Assembly (NCBI GenBank): GCA_027886185.1
Contig: WOAB01000103.1
Coordinates: 3,128,001 to 3,192,000 of the forward strand
Length of the DNA: 64,000 bases
Direction: 5' to 3'
Origin: Rheum nobile
Lineage: Eukaryota > Streptophyta > Magnoliopsida > Caryophyllales > Polygonaceae
The notes beneath the pieces are model-generated. The model was given only the letters and a program-made list of their open reading frames with translations. It was not told the origin of the DNA and ran no database searches. The position numbers were made by a program, and so were the translations under genes. Position 1 is the stretch's first letter; each line of letters opens with the position of its first letter. Positions 42,761 to 54,581 of the stretch are shown here, piece after piece.

Positions 42761-43965
42761 TCAAAAGTAAGACGACTCCCAATGGGTCGTGTTCCAGTTT
42801 GGTTGGTCGTCTTTTGTGGAGTCTTCGTCTTCTTCTAGTCTGACCTGAGCCATGGCTTTGGCTTGTACATCTTCGAAGCTTCAACACGGGTATTTGGTCA
42901 GCTCGCGATAGAGTTCACTGCCCCTGACCAATCCACGGCGGAAAGCTTCAATAGACGTTGGGACGTCGCAATGCGGGATCAGGACCTTCTCTTTGTTGTA
43001 CCTGTTAAGATAATCCCTTAAGGGCTCACCGTATCCTTGCACGATCCTGTATAGGTCGCTTGATTGCTTTTCCAGTCTCCGACTGCTGGCGAACTGGATT
43101 TTGAATGAATTGACCAGATCGGCAAACGAAGTGACTGAACCCTGCGACAGATGCATGAACCAAGTTAGTGTGGGTCATGCGAGGGTCGTGCCAAAGATTT
43201 TGCACATGACTGCTTCACGATTCCCTCTTGGAATAGAGATAGTCATTAGTTTCTGTTTGTAAATGGAAACCTGATCGTCGGGGTCCCCGGTCCCATCATA
43301 GTTGGGCATGTTGGGGACATGGAACTTTTTAGGGATCTCGACGCCTCTACGAACGGTGAGTCTTCATATCCATCGATTGCTTCCTTTTCGATCGGCAACG
43401 GGACTCTTGGAATCCGAGCAATGCGATCGTCTAAGGCCTTCATGTGTTCGTTGATAGCTTGTTGTATGAGGACTCGTAGGTTCATCGGCGGGGTGACCTA
43501 TGGAGGGACTACTCGAACTTTTGTGGGCTCGGTCATGGGAATTGGAGTGTTAGTCATGAAAGTACTGATTGGAGGAGTTTGAAACATACCAATGGGTTGA
43601 ATGACGCTCTGAGTGACCAGAGCCATGGGCGCCGGGATTGCCCCATTCATGTTGAAACGTGTTTGGAGTCCTTCGGTGCTGACTACGCGCCTTGACCCCC
43701 CTGGGACCGATGCGATCGAGTTCACCTGCGATTTTAAATTTTCATTTTCACGGATTAGTCTTGCAATTTCAACTTCAGATTGGATACTTAGGGTTTCGGT
43801 TCTTAGGCGTTGCTGAGTCAGTTCCTCTTGGAGGATGCTCATGCTTTTTGCTAATTCTTGGATTCGGGCGTCCAAGATGAGCGGATTGATGACGTCTTCG
43901 GCTTGATTTCCGACCAGGGTGACTTGCTCTTCAGCGACGATCATGGGATCCCCGAAACTGGCCAT
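42761..43965 (-). pseudogene. Tat-type gag remnant
   Basis: The frame starts MASFGDPMIVAEEQ at 43965. A coiled-coil-like stretch follows (LAKSMSILQEELTQQRLRTE). A TAG at 43498-43500 interrupts it and the frame then continues to 43246. After a frameshift the gag core appears (SFADLVNSFKIQFASSRRLE, VQGYGEPLRDYLNRYNKEKV, SIEAFRRGLVRGSELYRELTKY). A stop at 42881-42883 comes just after YPC. The downstream codons still look like gag (FEDVQAKAMAQVRLEED). The family normally continues into CCHC knuckles and protease, which are lost. Confidence 0.82.
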
Positions 43966-44012
43966 GATTAGATGTGGACTGGATCGTTAATCGGATCGTT
44001 GATTGGCTAGAT

Positions 44013-44030
44013 GCCCCACGGTGGGCGCCA
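44013..44030 (-). promoter_or_regulatory. Tat-type primer-binding site
   Basis: On the minus strand TGGCGCCCACCGTGGGGC lies two bases inside the LTR. This GC-rich primer-binding site form is characteristic of Tat-group elements. Confidence 0.75.
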
Positions 44031-44032
44031 AT

Positions 44033-44616
44033 TGATTTTGGGCGAAAAAGATCGAATCGACCTGAATCGCTTAAAGAAGAGCAACTAGACAACAATAAGA
44101 TCAGTTATATCTAAATAATCCAAATCAACTTAACAATCAAGAGAATGAGATTAAACGGATGTGATATAAACTTATCTCCCCAGAATGAGAGACTAATCAA
44201 ATACATAAATTTAGCCGTTGGTCGCTTCAATATTGGAATAACGTACTAAGCACAAGAATGATCTCTTATTTTGAGTAGAACAATAGTATAAAGCTGCTTG
44301 AATTAAGTAAGAATGACAATGTCCCGTTACAAGATAGTTTTCTCTATATTTATACTAGTTTTTGGCTTGAACCGGTTGGCAAATCCGTCCGAGATTCATG
44401 GAAGACGTTATCCTGCACGTGGGTCGGTTAAAATCGTCTGAGATCTGTGGGAGTCGTCTAACTGCGTACTGGTCGCTCCGAAATCCGCGGAGGTCGTCGC
44501 TCTGACCACTGGTCGCTCCGAGATCTCTGGAGGTTGAACTGACCGGATCTTCTAGAAAGCAGCTTTGGTTCAAGCTATTGGGCCGATCCAATGGGCTAAA
44601 AAATCGAGGCCCAACA
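44033..44616 (-). repeat. Tat-type 5' LTR
   Basis: The 584-bp LTR begins TGTTGGGCC and ends AAAATCA on the minus strand. A TATA box (AGTATAAATATAG on the minus strand, near 44345) is present, and a unit with GGTCGCTCCGA(G/A)ATC...GGAGGTCGT is repeated two to three times at 44420-44535. Confidence 0.78.
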
Positions 44617-45506
44617 GTTTGTATGGTTTACATTCTTCTATTTATTTTCAACATTAGCCTGTCAATTGAATTAAGCTGGTTAATTCAGGTAGATTCACAT
44701 CAAAACGTACTCTGAAATATAAACTCAAATTATAGAACAAAGATTGCTAAAAAAGATTGCTAAACTCGAACATATAACCAATGAGTTAATAAACTAATTA
44801 AGGGTTTTCCCAACACTGTCACATCTATCCTTTCGTGTTTGACCCTTTCGCGTAGACACTCTCAAAACCATTTATAGATAACACTTAGTAAAGATTCGAG
44901 TATAGATTGTAGAATCCAAGTTAAATAAAGAGCACTAGGAAACTTGTAAAATGCATGTATGCCCGAAAATGCTAAATCATTCTCCCTTTTTATGTATAAG
45001 GTAAAAGATTAGTCTAAGATTTTATATTAGAAATTAATGTAGAATTTGGTTAAATTTGTACCATGAAGATTAAAAAAAATCGGCGACGATAGATTTCTCA
45101 AGGATTTGATGAATGAACAAATCTGCACCCAAAAATAAATTATCGGAAGGGTCATATCTCTCCTAAGACTCTTCTGACGCTCAAATCAGTCATGTATTCT
45201 TAAGTTTCAATGGAGACATCCAATTGATTGTAGAGAATGAGAATTTGAATCGAAAGCTAGGTCTTGTAAGGACCTTAAATACCTCTTAATTAGAATAAGC
45301 TCCTTAATGAGCTCATGATCTCTATTGAGCTTTTTTAATCACTCTTTCTTATTTATTAGGCTGTAATTAATTATTTATGGAAATAAATAATTTACCTCAT
45401 CAGAAACTTAGTTAATAATATTTTCACCAATAATAATTCAAGATTTTAATTGCATATGGGATAATGTTTTTTAAAATATTCTAAATAAATTAAGAAATTG
45501 AAATAG
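44617..45506. other. Unassigned intergenic DNA
   Basis: The stretch is AT-rich and I see no gene, RNA or element. Confidence 0.4.
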
Positions 45507-45511
45507 AATAA

Positions 45512-46037
45512 TGTGAAGTAGTCCGTGGGCCCATACACTGGGGTCGTGCGGATACGAGCGTATAGGTGCAGATAAGTCCAGTACATAAGTCCAGTGGGGT
45601 TCCATCCTAAAATCAATTGACAATATAAGAAGTGGTCCACTAAGCTTATATACTAGGCAAGTTATGTCTCAACTATAGATGTGGGATGTCTATATTCCAA
45701 CACGTCCCCACAAGTGCAACGAGCGGGCAATTGGCCAAGCCTAGTGGACACTTGGACAAACGGGTGTGGATGGACATCTCAATCTCTTTATAGCCAGACC
45801 CAACCAACCCAAGAAATGGACCCAAGACCGAACCCGCTCTGATACCATGTGAAAGTCTGTGGGTCCATAGACTAGGGGTCGTGCGGACACAAGCGCATAG
45901 GCGCAGATAAGCCTAGTACATCAGCCTAGTGGGATTTCATCCTAAAACCAATTGGCAATAAAAGGAGTGGTCTACTAAGCTTATATATTAAGCAAATTAT
46001 GTCCAAACTTTAGATATGAGATATCTATATTCCAACA
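45512..46037 (-). mobile_element. Complete TRIM (miniature LTR retrotransposon)
   Basis: The 526-bp element has two direct LTRs, 45512-45702 (191 bp) and 45848-46037 (190 bp), each TGTGAA...CCAACA. The 5-bp duplication AATAA is perfect (45507-45511, 46038-46042). On the minus strand the right LTR is 5'. Directly next to it is TGGTATCAGAGC (plus-strand 45836-45847), the initiator-Met primer-binding site. The purine-rich TGTGGGGACG lies next to the left LTR as polypurine tract. The 145-bp interior has no coding. It must use enzymes from other elements. Confidence 0.9.
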
Positions 46038-46122
46038 AATAACATAACTATCGTATTATTCTTATATAACGTACAATAAACATACATACATGAACTATTT
46101 AATATACATTAGAATAAAAAAA

Positions 46123-47253
46123 GAGGGATTTGCAGAAAACCATCCGTTAAATAGGCCACTTTACCTATAACCACCCGTTATATAAGTAATTACTTGTGAC
46201 CACCCATTCAATCTATTCTGTTAGCAAAGAGACATCCATCAGCCAATTCCGTCCATTTCCACTGTTAACCCCTATAAATTTACCCATATGCCCCTTATTT
46301 TTTCCGGTTTGTCCGGTTCTTTTAATTTTCCTCTGGTTTGGTTTTTAAAATATTAAAACCGGTTTGATCCGGTTTAGAGCTGTCAATTTTTAACCCGACC
46401 CCCAAACCCGACCCGACCCGCGTTTTCTGGGTCGAGACCCGACTCGAAAAATATTGGATCAAAAGTGACCCAACCAGTTCGACCCGAAAATTTCTGGGTT
46501 GGGTCATTACAAATGTGTTTTTATTTTATATATTAAATATTATAATATATTTTGTTATTAAAATATTATATAATAATTGTTTTTGATTTATTATTTATTT
46601 GTTTTAATTAAAATATTATTTTAATAATTATTTTATAAAATTTTGCAATGGCGCTCTCGACCCGCTGGGTCGACCCGAACCCGTACCTGACCATTCAAAA
46701 TATTAAAACTGATTTGGTCCAATTTAGAGCTGTCAATTTTTAACTGACTTGCAAACCCGACCCGACTCGCGTTTTCTGGGTCGAGACCCAACCCGAAAAA
46801 AAATTGGGTCAAAAGTGACCCGACCCGTTCGACCCAAAAATTTCTAGGTTGGGTCATTGACTCGTTGGGTCATTACAAATGTGTTTTTATTTTATATATT
46901 AAATATTATAATATATTTTGTTATTAAAATAATATTAAAAAAATATTTTTTTTTAAAAATAAAATATAATTTTAATAATTATTTTATAAAATTTTGAAAT
47001 GGCGCTCTCGACCCACTGGGTCAACCCGAACCCGTACCTGACCATTCAAAATAAAAAACAATTGGAGAAAAATTAAAATAAGGGACATATTTGTAATTTC
47101 ACAAGGGTTAACGGTGGAAATGGACGGAATGGGTTGATGGGTGGCTCTTTGCTAACGGGATGAATTTAAGGGGTGATCACAAATAATTACTTGTATAACG
47201 GGTGATTGTAGGCAAAGTGGCCTATTTAACGGATGATTTTCTGCAAATTCCTC
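46123..47253. mobile_element. Mutator-like element with ~150-bp inverted ends
   Basis: The ends are inverted repeats of about 150 bp, both beginning GAGG(G/A)ATTTGCAGAAAA and running through ATCCGTTAAATAGGCCACTTT to CCGTCCATTTCCAC. The flanks are the perfect 9-bp duplication ATAAAAAAA (46114-46122, 47254-47262), as expected for Mutator-like transposition. No transposase is encoded. The interior has been filled with hAT-type MITE sequence. Confidence 0.88.
46345..47050. repeat. Tandemly duplicated hAT MITE sequence inside the Mutator-like element
   Basis: Two ~350-bp copies lie head to tail; the TAGAGCTGTCAA start occurs at 46375 and 46725. Each has CGACCC-rich ends and an AT-rich core like the MITE at 24458-24872. 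The junction includes the flanking words AAAATATTAAAAC, so the duplication copied flank and element together. Confidence 0.8.
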
Positions 47254-47262
47254 ATAAAAAAA

Positions 47263-47960
47263 TATATACTTAAACTCAAGCATACTCGTATGTTACCTAA
47301 TAGGAAAGCTTAAACACATTCATTATAAAGTGAAAATATCTAAATTAGTAATATCTAGCTAATATTTTCATAATAAGCTATTTAACCTGTACCCTTAGAA
47401 AAATCATAACATTAACTATTTTTAATTATAAATAAAAAGTAGTTAGTAAGATAAGAATGCATGTACTATATAATCATTGAGATAATAATCTATATAAAAT
47501 TAAGGTAACTTGTTTTTGGTAAAAAAAAATATGTAAGATATACTACATGTAAATTTTGATAAAAACAAATACGGAATTGTAAATGGATATTAAAATTTAC
47601 CTATATGGTATAGGTGATTGGTTCACACGTACGAAAGAGAAATAAAGATTTAATTAGTGTATATAGATAAATGTAAGTTAGGTATTTTATATAATCAATT
47701 AAATTAAACAAGGTAATAAAATTATAGGTAATATATTAGTGACAATAAAACATACACTTTGTGAAATATATTATAATAGGAAAAGCTCAGTTGATCAATA
47801 GATTTTATATATATGCATTGCGATAACCATAAATATATATAGTTATATTTTCTCTCCTATGGTGTCTTAATGAGAGGTAGTTTCACATACATTTGATCCT
47901 TATTATACAATATGAGAAATATTATGGGTCAGTGGATCAAGGAGATGGAAGGTTGAGATT
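47263..47960. other. Unassigned AT-rich DNA
   Basis: No gene is seen. A short part near 47800-47900 resembles 58430-58500. Confidence 0.4.
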
Positions 47961-47969
47961 AAAAGAGGT

Positions 47970-48560
47970 GAAAAAGAGTGAATAGTGACGCGGTAGCATA
48001 ACCATAAATACGGTGAATTTTTTTTTCGGTCAAAAACTTTTTTATTTTTTTCATATTTTTCGTCTCTAATTGTTTTGGAATAGACGATTATTGACGTTCA
48101 CATGTAAGTACTACAAGTTCATTTTTCTATGCGGTAAGGTTCACATATAACATGTTTATGTTCAAACACATGTCTTTGCACATTTTAGAGTTTATTTGTG
48201 AACTTCAGTGCACAAATAAATGAACGTTAAGAGCTTATTTTTGAACCTTCTATATAGGTTATTCCAGAATGATCAGGGGACGTTAAGAGCTTTTTTTTAT
48301 ATTACTTTTCGTCTCTGATCGTTCTGGAATATACAATTATTGACGTTCACATATAAGTATTAAATGTTCATTATTCTATGCCGTAAGGTTCACATATAAC
48401 ATGTTCATGTTCAAACAGATGTCTTTGCACATTTAGAGCTTATTTGTGAACTTAAGAGCTTATTTGTGAACATTCTATATAAGTTATTCCAGAATAATCA
48501 GGGGACGAAAAAAAAATTTGTTGACCAAAAAAAATAATTTGACGGTCGAGATCGCTTTAG
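47970..48560. repeat. Second copy of the 26.9-kb MITE interior, partly duplicated
   Basis: The segment shares with 27100-27480 the words GTGAATAGTGACGCGGTAGC, TTTTGGAATAGACGATTATT and TTGACGTTCACAT. From 48300 a second partial copy follows in tandem. Inverted repeats (CGTCTCTGATCGTTCTGGAA against ATTCCAGAATAATCAGGGGACG) remain. Confidence 0.7.
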
Positions 48561-48678
48561 ATGTTGTACGATAAGGGCCTATTGTACAGGATCCTCAATC
48601 GGATCCTCAATCGTCTTAATGAACCGGAAATTCTGAATAGTTATATACTACGGTGTATTTTGAATGATATATTATACA

Positions 48679-49294
48679 TGATGGATCGCGCTATTTTCAT
48701 ATAGCACTCAACGCGTTGAATGTCCACATTTATTCCCTTCATGACTTTCCATCAATGAGGAGGATCGTGAATCGACGAGAAAGAACGCATCGCCGGCCAA
48801 CACGAAAGACCGCGAGACAACGCACTGTCTCATCCACATGCCATGACATCATTCAACCAATATAGGAAAGCCACGAGCCAACCGCCATCAAACGCCGCCT
48901 TACTCACTCACGACACGTCATCACATGCAAATCCTCTACGCGACACGTCGCTCCATGCGAGGCCCCGTTGAGTGACACCTCTCTCCTCCTTGCCAGCCGC
49001 CACAAGCAGGACTCGGACCCTATAAATAGGCTTGAGATCGCACTTTTTAGAGACATTTGGTTGGATCGCCCATTTTTTGGGAGGAAAACGAGAGGTCTAT
49101 GTATGGTTCTCGTGTAAAGATTCGCTGGAATGTAATCGTCAAATGATGTTATCGCGCCAAGTATGAATAAAATGCATTCTTTTCAAATGTGTTCGCGCTT
49201 TGGTCCATGTTGTATTGATCGCGTTCTATCGAGGTGGATGGTCTATGTCGCGACGATCTTATATTTTAGCAACTCGGAAATGCAGGAACCATCA
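48679..49294 (+). repeat. Tat-like LTR
   Basis: The 616-bp LTR begins TGATGG and ends CCATCA, a perfect 6-bp inverted terminus. A TATA box (TATAAATA) is at 49021-49028. Its first ~210 bp recur inverted at 58014-58226. Confidence 0.72.
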
Positions 49295-49295
49295 C

Positions 49296-49313
49296 TGCCG
49301 CCGACCGTGGGGA
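49296..49313 (+). promoter_or_regulatory. Tat-like primer-binding site
   Basis: TGCCGCCGACCGTGGGGA lies just past the LTR and is a close variant of the site at 44013-44030. Confidence 0.55.
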
Positions 49314-49374
49314 ATTTTCTCACAATAGGTCGACTAGACCATCCCAGGTGCGTTCTCGCGATCTTTCTTAAACG

Positions 49375-49760
49375 GGTGAGGTCACCCAACTCGCTTAGGG
49401 CTTCCACCGCATTCTTCTAAACGGGTGAGATCCCCCAACTCGCTTGGGGCTGCCACCGCGTTTTTCTAAACGGGTGAGATCCCCCAACTCGCTTGGGGCT
49501 GCCACCGCGTTATTCTTATTGGTGAGATCCCCCAACTCGCTTGGGGCTGCCACAGCGTTCTTCATATTGGTGAGATCCCCCAACTCGCTTGGAGATGCCA
49601 CCGCGTTCTTCTTATTGGTGAGATCCCGCAACTCGCTTGGGGCTGCCACCGCGTTCTTCTTATTGGTGAGATCCCCCAACTCGCTTGGGACTGCCACCGC
49701 GTTCTTCTTATTGGTGAGATCCCCCAACTCGCTTGGGGCTGCCACCGCGTATTACTCATC
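49375..49760. repeat. 48-bp minisatellite
   Basis: Eight units of 46-50 bp contain GATCCCCCAACTCGCTTGGGG and CTGCCACCGCGTTCTTCTTA. Because most are 48 bp, both strands stay open: plus-strand units read SPNSLGAATAFFLLVR and minus-strand units read SELGDLTNKKNAVAAP. No start context or domain supports a real protein. Confidence 0.85.
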
Positions 49761-49888
49761 GAGAGAGTTTACTGTCACTCAAAGATTGCCACTACCTAGA
49801 AAGATGACGAAGTTCAAAAAGTTGTTTTTCATTCATCTGATATCGTACTAATTGTTTCATGCGATGACATACAGGAAGAAAAGTTGAA

Positions 49889-50522
49889 TGATGTGACCCT
49901 GCCCGCCATGTCAGCTAGAGAGGAGGTAGACGCCATGAGACATTCGCCTTGAGACTCCTCTACAGCTACATCCAGTCCGAGCTCGATTTAGGAGACTTAC
50001 TATTTCTAGGCATTACTTCTTTATTACTTTCTGTTTACAGTATTTCTATTTTTAGTAGCTGCTAGTTCTGGAGTGGATTCCATTTGTGTTAAATGGGCCG
50101 CCAGATTTAGTAACTAGAGAGTTTAGCCCATTAGGTCAACTCTGGCCCATTAGGTCAACTCTCTAGTATAAATAGGAACGCTTGTAATTATTTTGATTAC
50201 GTCAAATTAAGCCTAAGTTTCAAGTTGAGTAAACTCCTTAAACCCCGGGCCCCGACGTCAACAATTAACGCGTTTCTAGTCGAACTATCCTGACGCGTTA
50301 ATTCGGTTACCCAAATCAATTCCGCAAACCCTAATTCCCCTACCCCTCACGGCTGCCCCAATCTCCTTCACCCTAGAGCAGCCACTGAATCCACCACCAC
50401 ACCACACCCTCACGCCACCCCTCCCACCTCCTTTCCTTTCCGACGAGTTGCTATGCCCCACTACGCGTTCATCGGATCCTTAGACAACAACTTGTGGTCT
50501 TCTGTCGGGCAAGGTCACATCA
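49889..50522 (+). repeat. Gypsy C 5' LTR
   Basis: The LTR contains a TATA box (TATAAATA, 50167-50174) preceded by repeated GCCCATTAGGTCAACTCT. The region 50004-50259, which includes the TATA box, is missing from the 3' LTR. Confidence 0.9.
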
Positions 50523-50524
50523 AC

Positions 50525-50537
50525 TGGCATCAGAGCC
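50525..50537 (+). promoter_or_regulatory. Primer-binding site, gypsy C
   Basis: TGGCATCAGAGCC lies two bases after the LTR, one base different from the initiator-Met complement. Confidence 0.85.
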
Positions 50538-51359
50538 TACGAATCGCGTAAGTCATTCCAACTCTTCTTTCAATCACTCATTCGCTTCCGTAAATCAATT
50601 CCTGCATAAAAAAAAAACCCAAAACCGACGAGCCTTCTGCCCAGATTTCGTCCAAAAAAAATTTGTCATTTCCGCAATTTTCTTCCATATTCCTATAGAG
50701 CATCGCGAGACGAGTCCGGGCATATAACATTCTCCCAAAACGGAAATCGTTTGACCCCTCAAAAGGCCAAAATACGAACTGTCTACCACCGAAACCCTAG
50801 CCTCCGCGACCGTGGCTCAAAAACCGCGACCGCGGTTTTCTACACTACCGTTTAAAAAAATACCTTTTTCTTATCCAAAACCCTAGGTTTGGTGACTGAG
50901 AAATTCGGCCATCATCAAAAATCAACAAAAAAAAATTCTTTTCTGCACAGCCGCACCATTCACGCAATTTTTCAGCAATTTCTGGTGTTTTTTCTTGGTT
51001 GTTGATTGTGTTTATTGTAGATCCGCTTGCATATAGGCTTAGATAGTTTGCTTGCAACTGTGTTTGCCTTGTTGCACCAAAAATCTACATCATCTCAATT
51101 TATTTCTCTTCAAACTTGAATCACAGCAATACTGATTTTTTTTTTCCTGCACTGCAATCTGTTGTTCGTCAATTTGCTGAAGTTTCCCCTGCTGTGTTGT
51201 GGCACTGCTGGCTGTCTCTGATGTTCGTTTCTGCTTGTTCTGTTGTTCGTTGTTTGTTGTTCCAATAAACCAAACGCCGGAACCCTAGATTCAAAAAAAA
51301 TATATATATATATACAGCAACAGTAGTTGTTCAGCAGTAGAAAAAAAAATATTGAAACC
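50538..51359 (+). other. Gypsy C leader
   Basis: This untranslated leader has no supported ORF. It carries two CCGCGACCGCGG-like words at about 50808-50842, like those in the LTRs of elements A and B, and a (TA) run near 51300. Confidence 0.5.
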
Positions 51360-51582
51360 ACACACTAGTACAAAAATTATATTTCTCGGGGATTTATTCT
51401 CATGGGTTTTTTAAAACCCCTGTAAAAAAACGACACGGTCAGGGTTTTTTTAAATAACCCCCGAGAGTTATATTTTGATAAAAACAAATTAATATTTATT
51501 AAGACTCTCGGGGGTTTTTATTTAACCCACTTAAAAAATTAAGTTATTTTCTCGGAAAACCTAACTCTATAATGCCGCCACC

Positions 51583-51915
51583 GCCATGTTCATCCATTGT
51601 GACGAAGCCCTTTTCTACATTCGATCCCTCAACCGCCTCTTCCTCCCCTCCAACCTCCACGGGATCTCCGACCTCCACGGAGTTTTTGTGCTGGCGGTGT
51701 CGACTGTCGTGGTCGGAATCGCTCTCATCGCTGCGCTGACGTGGGACGTCTCTCGACAAGGCCACGTACGCCTTCTCTCGCGAACAGGTTCGAGAGATTT
51801 GTCGCGGCGGGATCTGCTGGCACGGCGTAGCCGTCAAATTACAGGTGTCGCAGGTCCGTTTCCGACTCCCTCAACACCAATTGATGCAAGAGTAATCGAA
51901 TTTAAGATATTTTAG
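51583..51915 (+). pseudogene. Possible captured exon in the CACTA element
   Basis: The GC content rises and several frames are open. One frame reads LDKATYAFSREQVREICRRG followed by ICWHGVAVKLQVSQV, which looks like a real protein segment, and a splice-like context follows. Later short pieces at about 52942-52995 (LLERDVSLEATWSKA) and 53530-53610 (TRYAAKEQMKDLTIQVQRKE) also look exonic. I do not recognise the source gene. It could instead be chance coding potential. Confidence 0.35.
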
Positions 51916-53929
51916 TTTCTTGTCCTCCTTCAATTCTCGATACAGATAGCACCGATCGAATTTCAGTTTTAGATAGGGTTTCCTTTCACCTTTACCCCCA
52001 ATTTTCCAGATTTTATCCTCAATGTGGCATTTTTTCTTTTAATTTGGGGTTTGTTTTTGATGGATTGACATTGTTTCACTATGTATATACTATATATGCA
52101 TGAATAATTTTGTGGATAATAGTATATCTGCAAATGTTTCTTCAACTTTCTTGTTGAAACTGAGAGAAGTTGATTTCTTTCTTCTTCTTTTTTAGTTAGT
52201 CACTATCTAGTTCGTCATTGTTCAAATGGTTGTCTTAGCAATGCTTATAAATGGTTGTCTATCAGTAAAAGAGGAATACAACCTTTTCCCTTCAATATAG
52301 TTGGTTTCTTCAAAAGTAGGTACCTTGAATTTAGATAAGTTAATATCTACTGATGCAGGAGCAGCAACTCACATCCATTGTGGGTTAGTTTTAACATTTA
52401 GTGTCTTTGACATGATTATGATATGAAAGAGAGTAAAAATATGAGCAACTCATGCATTGTGATTTGGACATAAGTAGTTTCTGTAACAAAATATAAAGAT
52501 CAGCTTGTCAGTTGATACTGTAAGCAACCTTTTTTAATCATGTCATATATTCCATCTGCTTTGGAGTCCATGTCATCTTAGATTAAGTATAAAAGTTTGT
52601 TCACAATTTCATGATCCAATTACTCATTTTTTTTGTTTGATGATGCATAGGTAAGATTGATCCAATTAACTACATCCTGCCAATCCCATTTTATGTTGAT
52701 TGTGTACATCTTTGGTCAACTTAGAAACTACAATCTTGGTGCTAAAGGAGTGTGTTAGTAGTTTTCATTATTTTTTCTTCTGATTGATTTGTTCATCACT
52801 AAGGTAGAATAAATGATTTTGTTCACATACCTGATCTTATGCGTTTCTATCTCCCGAGTTGATTCATTCCAAAACATGTAGAAATTGATGTTCTGGATGA
52901 TTTAAAGTACAATTTTCCAACAAATGCAATTGTTTTTGCAGCTTCTTGAACGTGATGTTTCTCTGGAGGCTACATGGTCAAAAGCTATATCTTGACAGCA
53001 AAGGAAGATATTGGAATATTCTAGAATCAATATCATTAGACTTAGCTTCCCTAGATTTTGGATCATGATTTAGATACCGCTTTGGAATACATAAGAATGG
53101 TGGTAATCCGCAAGCAGCAAACCCCACAAATGCTAATATTCCACCTCCTAGCTTAATGCCTAGTCTATGTGCTAAAGCTTCCTAGCTATTCATATGAAAA
53201 GAGCAGGGAGTTTTGAAGGGAAAGGAAACAAGAGATAATATTGTCAAAAAGACGGACGCATGCATAGTTCGGCAACCTGCTTATGATGAGCGCCTCATGC
53301 AACTGTATCTGCCATAGTAAGTAATATCTCTATCAATATAATTTTAATCAAGCTCTTTTTTTGTACAAGATATGTTAGAATCAGCCCATCTATTGATCCT
53401 ATGTTTTAGGAAATTGGGGCTGAATTTAATCAAGCTCCATTAGCTTTGATAAGTCAATGGTGAAGGAAATTTCTTGTTCAATTACAATGATAAAGTAATA
53501 ATAGTTTTTTATGTTCAATTTGTTACAGAGGAAACGAGATATGCAGCAAAAGAACAAATGAAAGATCTCACCATTCAGGTTCAACGCAAGGAGGAACGTT
53601 CAGAAGCTTGTATGTCATTAGCTACACCTAACTAGCACTTGGAGTATATTAGATGCAAAACATTGACATTTTTTTACCTTGATTTTTTTGTAAAACATTA
53701 CAAATCTGTAGGCTTTCTTTAACATTTGATAACTATATGAATTGGTTCAAATTACAAAAAAACGTTAATTGATTCTGTCTATTCTCTTATAATTGTTCAA
53801 TGCATTCAATTAGTAATTATTTCCTATACTTAGTTACTTGTTATTATGAATGGTGAACTCGTATACAGAAGAGATAAAAAATTATTATTATCGTGATTAA
53901 AAAAATCATTTTTCAGTGTTTTTAAAAAA
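51916..53929. other. CACTA interior, intron-like
   Basis: The AT-rich stretch lacks long frames. It may hold introns of a captured gene fragment between the short exon-like pieces. Confidence 0.35.
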
Positions 53930-54175
53930 CAATTGGATAATGTTTCTCAGGGTTTTTTTAATAACCGTAGAGAAATGTTTCTAAGGGGGTTTTTAAAAAA
54001 CCGCAGAGAAATATTTCTCAGGGGTTTTTTAAAAACCCCTGACCGTGTGCGTTGTTTCTCGGGGGTTTTTAAAAACCCCCGAGAAACATTTCTCAGCGAA
54101 GCGAATCACGGGGATGCAAAAACCCCCTTCCGCTTCGTTAAAAAACCCCCGAGAAAGGAGTTTTCTGTACTAGTG

Positions 54176-54581
54176 ACACAAGCCAAAATAAGGCAAGTGT
54201 GTTTCTTTGCAGTGCAAGAAGGGAGATCCCGGTCTTGAATCCGGCACCTTCAATTTACCGTCTTCGCAAGTGATTCATTTACCGTCTTCTATCTCTTTCA
54301 CTGTTTGGGCTGCATATCTTGGTTGACTGTGTTGTGCTTGCTTCTGTGCTTATATCCTTGCATATCTACTTTCGACATTTTCTTTGTTGAACATTACATT
54401 GATTTTGTTGATTGTTGTGTGACTTGCTTTAGCCAGCTCGTAACTGCCCACACGGCCAGCCATATTAGTTTCCTGAGTGATTGCTTGTTGAGTTTGGTTT
54501 TGCTTACCTGTTCGTTGTTTCTATTTTGCTATTGTTGTTCGCTTTGATCCTGTTGTTTGCTACATTTTGCTATCAGGTACC
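54176..54581 (+). other. Gypsy C leader, downstream part
   Basis: The T-rich untranslated stretch precedes the gag ATG. A cysteine/leucine-rich 80-codon frame here has no support. Confidence 0.45.

Larger units (their letters stand above)
42761..44616 (-). mobile_element. Tat-type gypsy, 5' end only
   Basis: Reading the minus strand, an LTR (44616 to 44033), a primer-binding site and a gag remnant follow in order, and the element is cut at about 42760 within gag. Pol and the 3' LTR are missing. Confidence 0.8.
51363..54175. mobile_element. CACTA (En/Spm-type) transposon, non-autonomous
   Basis: The ends are CACTAGTACAAAAA and TTTTCTGTACTAGTG, inverted, with the 3-bp duplication ACA on both sides (51360-51362, 54176-54178). 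Subterminal arrays of TTTCTCNGGGGTTTTT/AAAAACCCCCGAGAAA, partly palindromic, lie at 51380-51545 and 53930-54160. These are typical binding-site arrays for CACTA transposase. No transposase frame is present in the 2.8 kb. It sits in the leader of gypsy C, so it is the younger insertion. Confidence 0.93.

Noticed and set aside
49375..49760. CRISPR-like repeat array
   Set aside because: Units are contiguous with no unique spacers and the genome is a plant; it is a minisatellite.
54305..54547. 80-codon hydrophobic frame before the gypsy C ORF
   Set aside because: It is T-rich, overlaps the leader and has no conserved feature.
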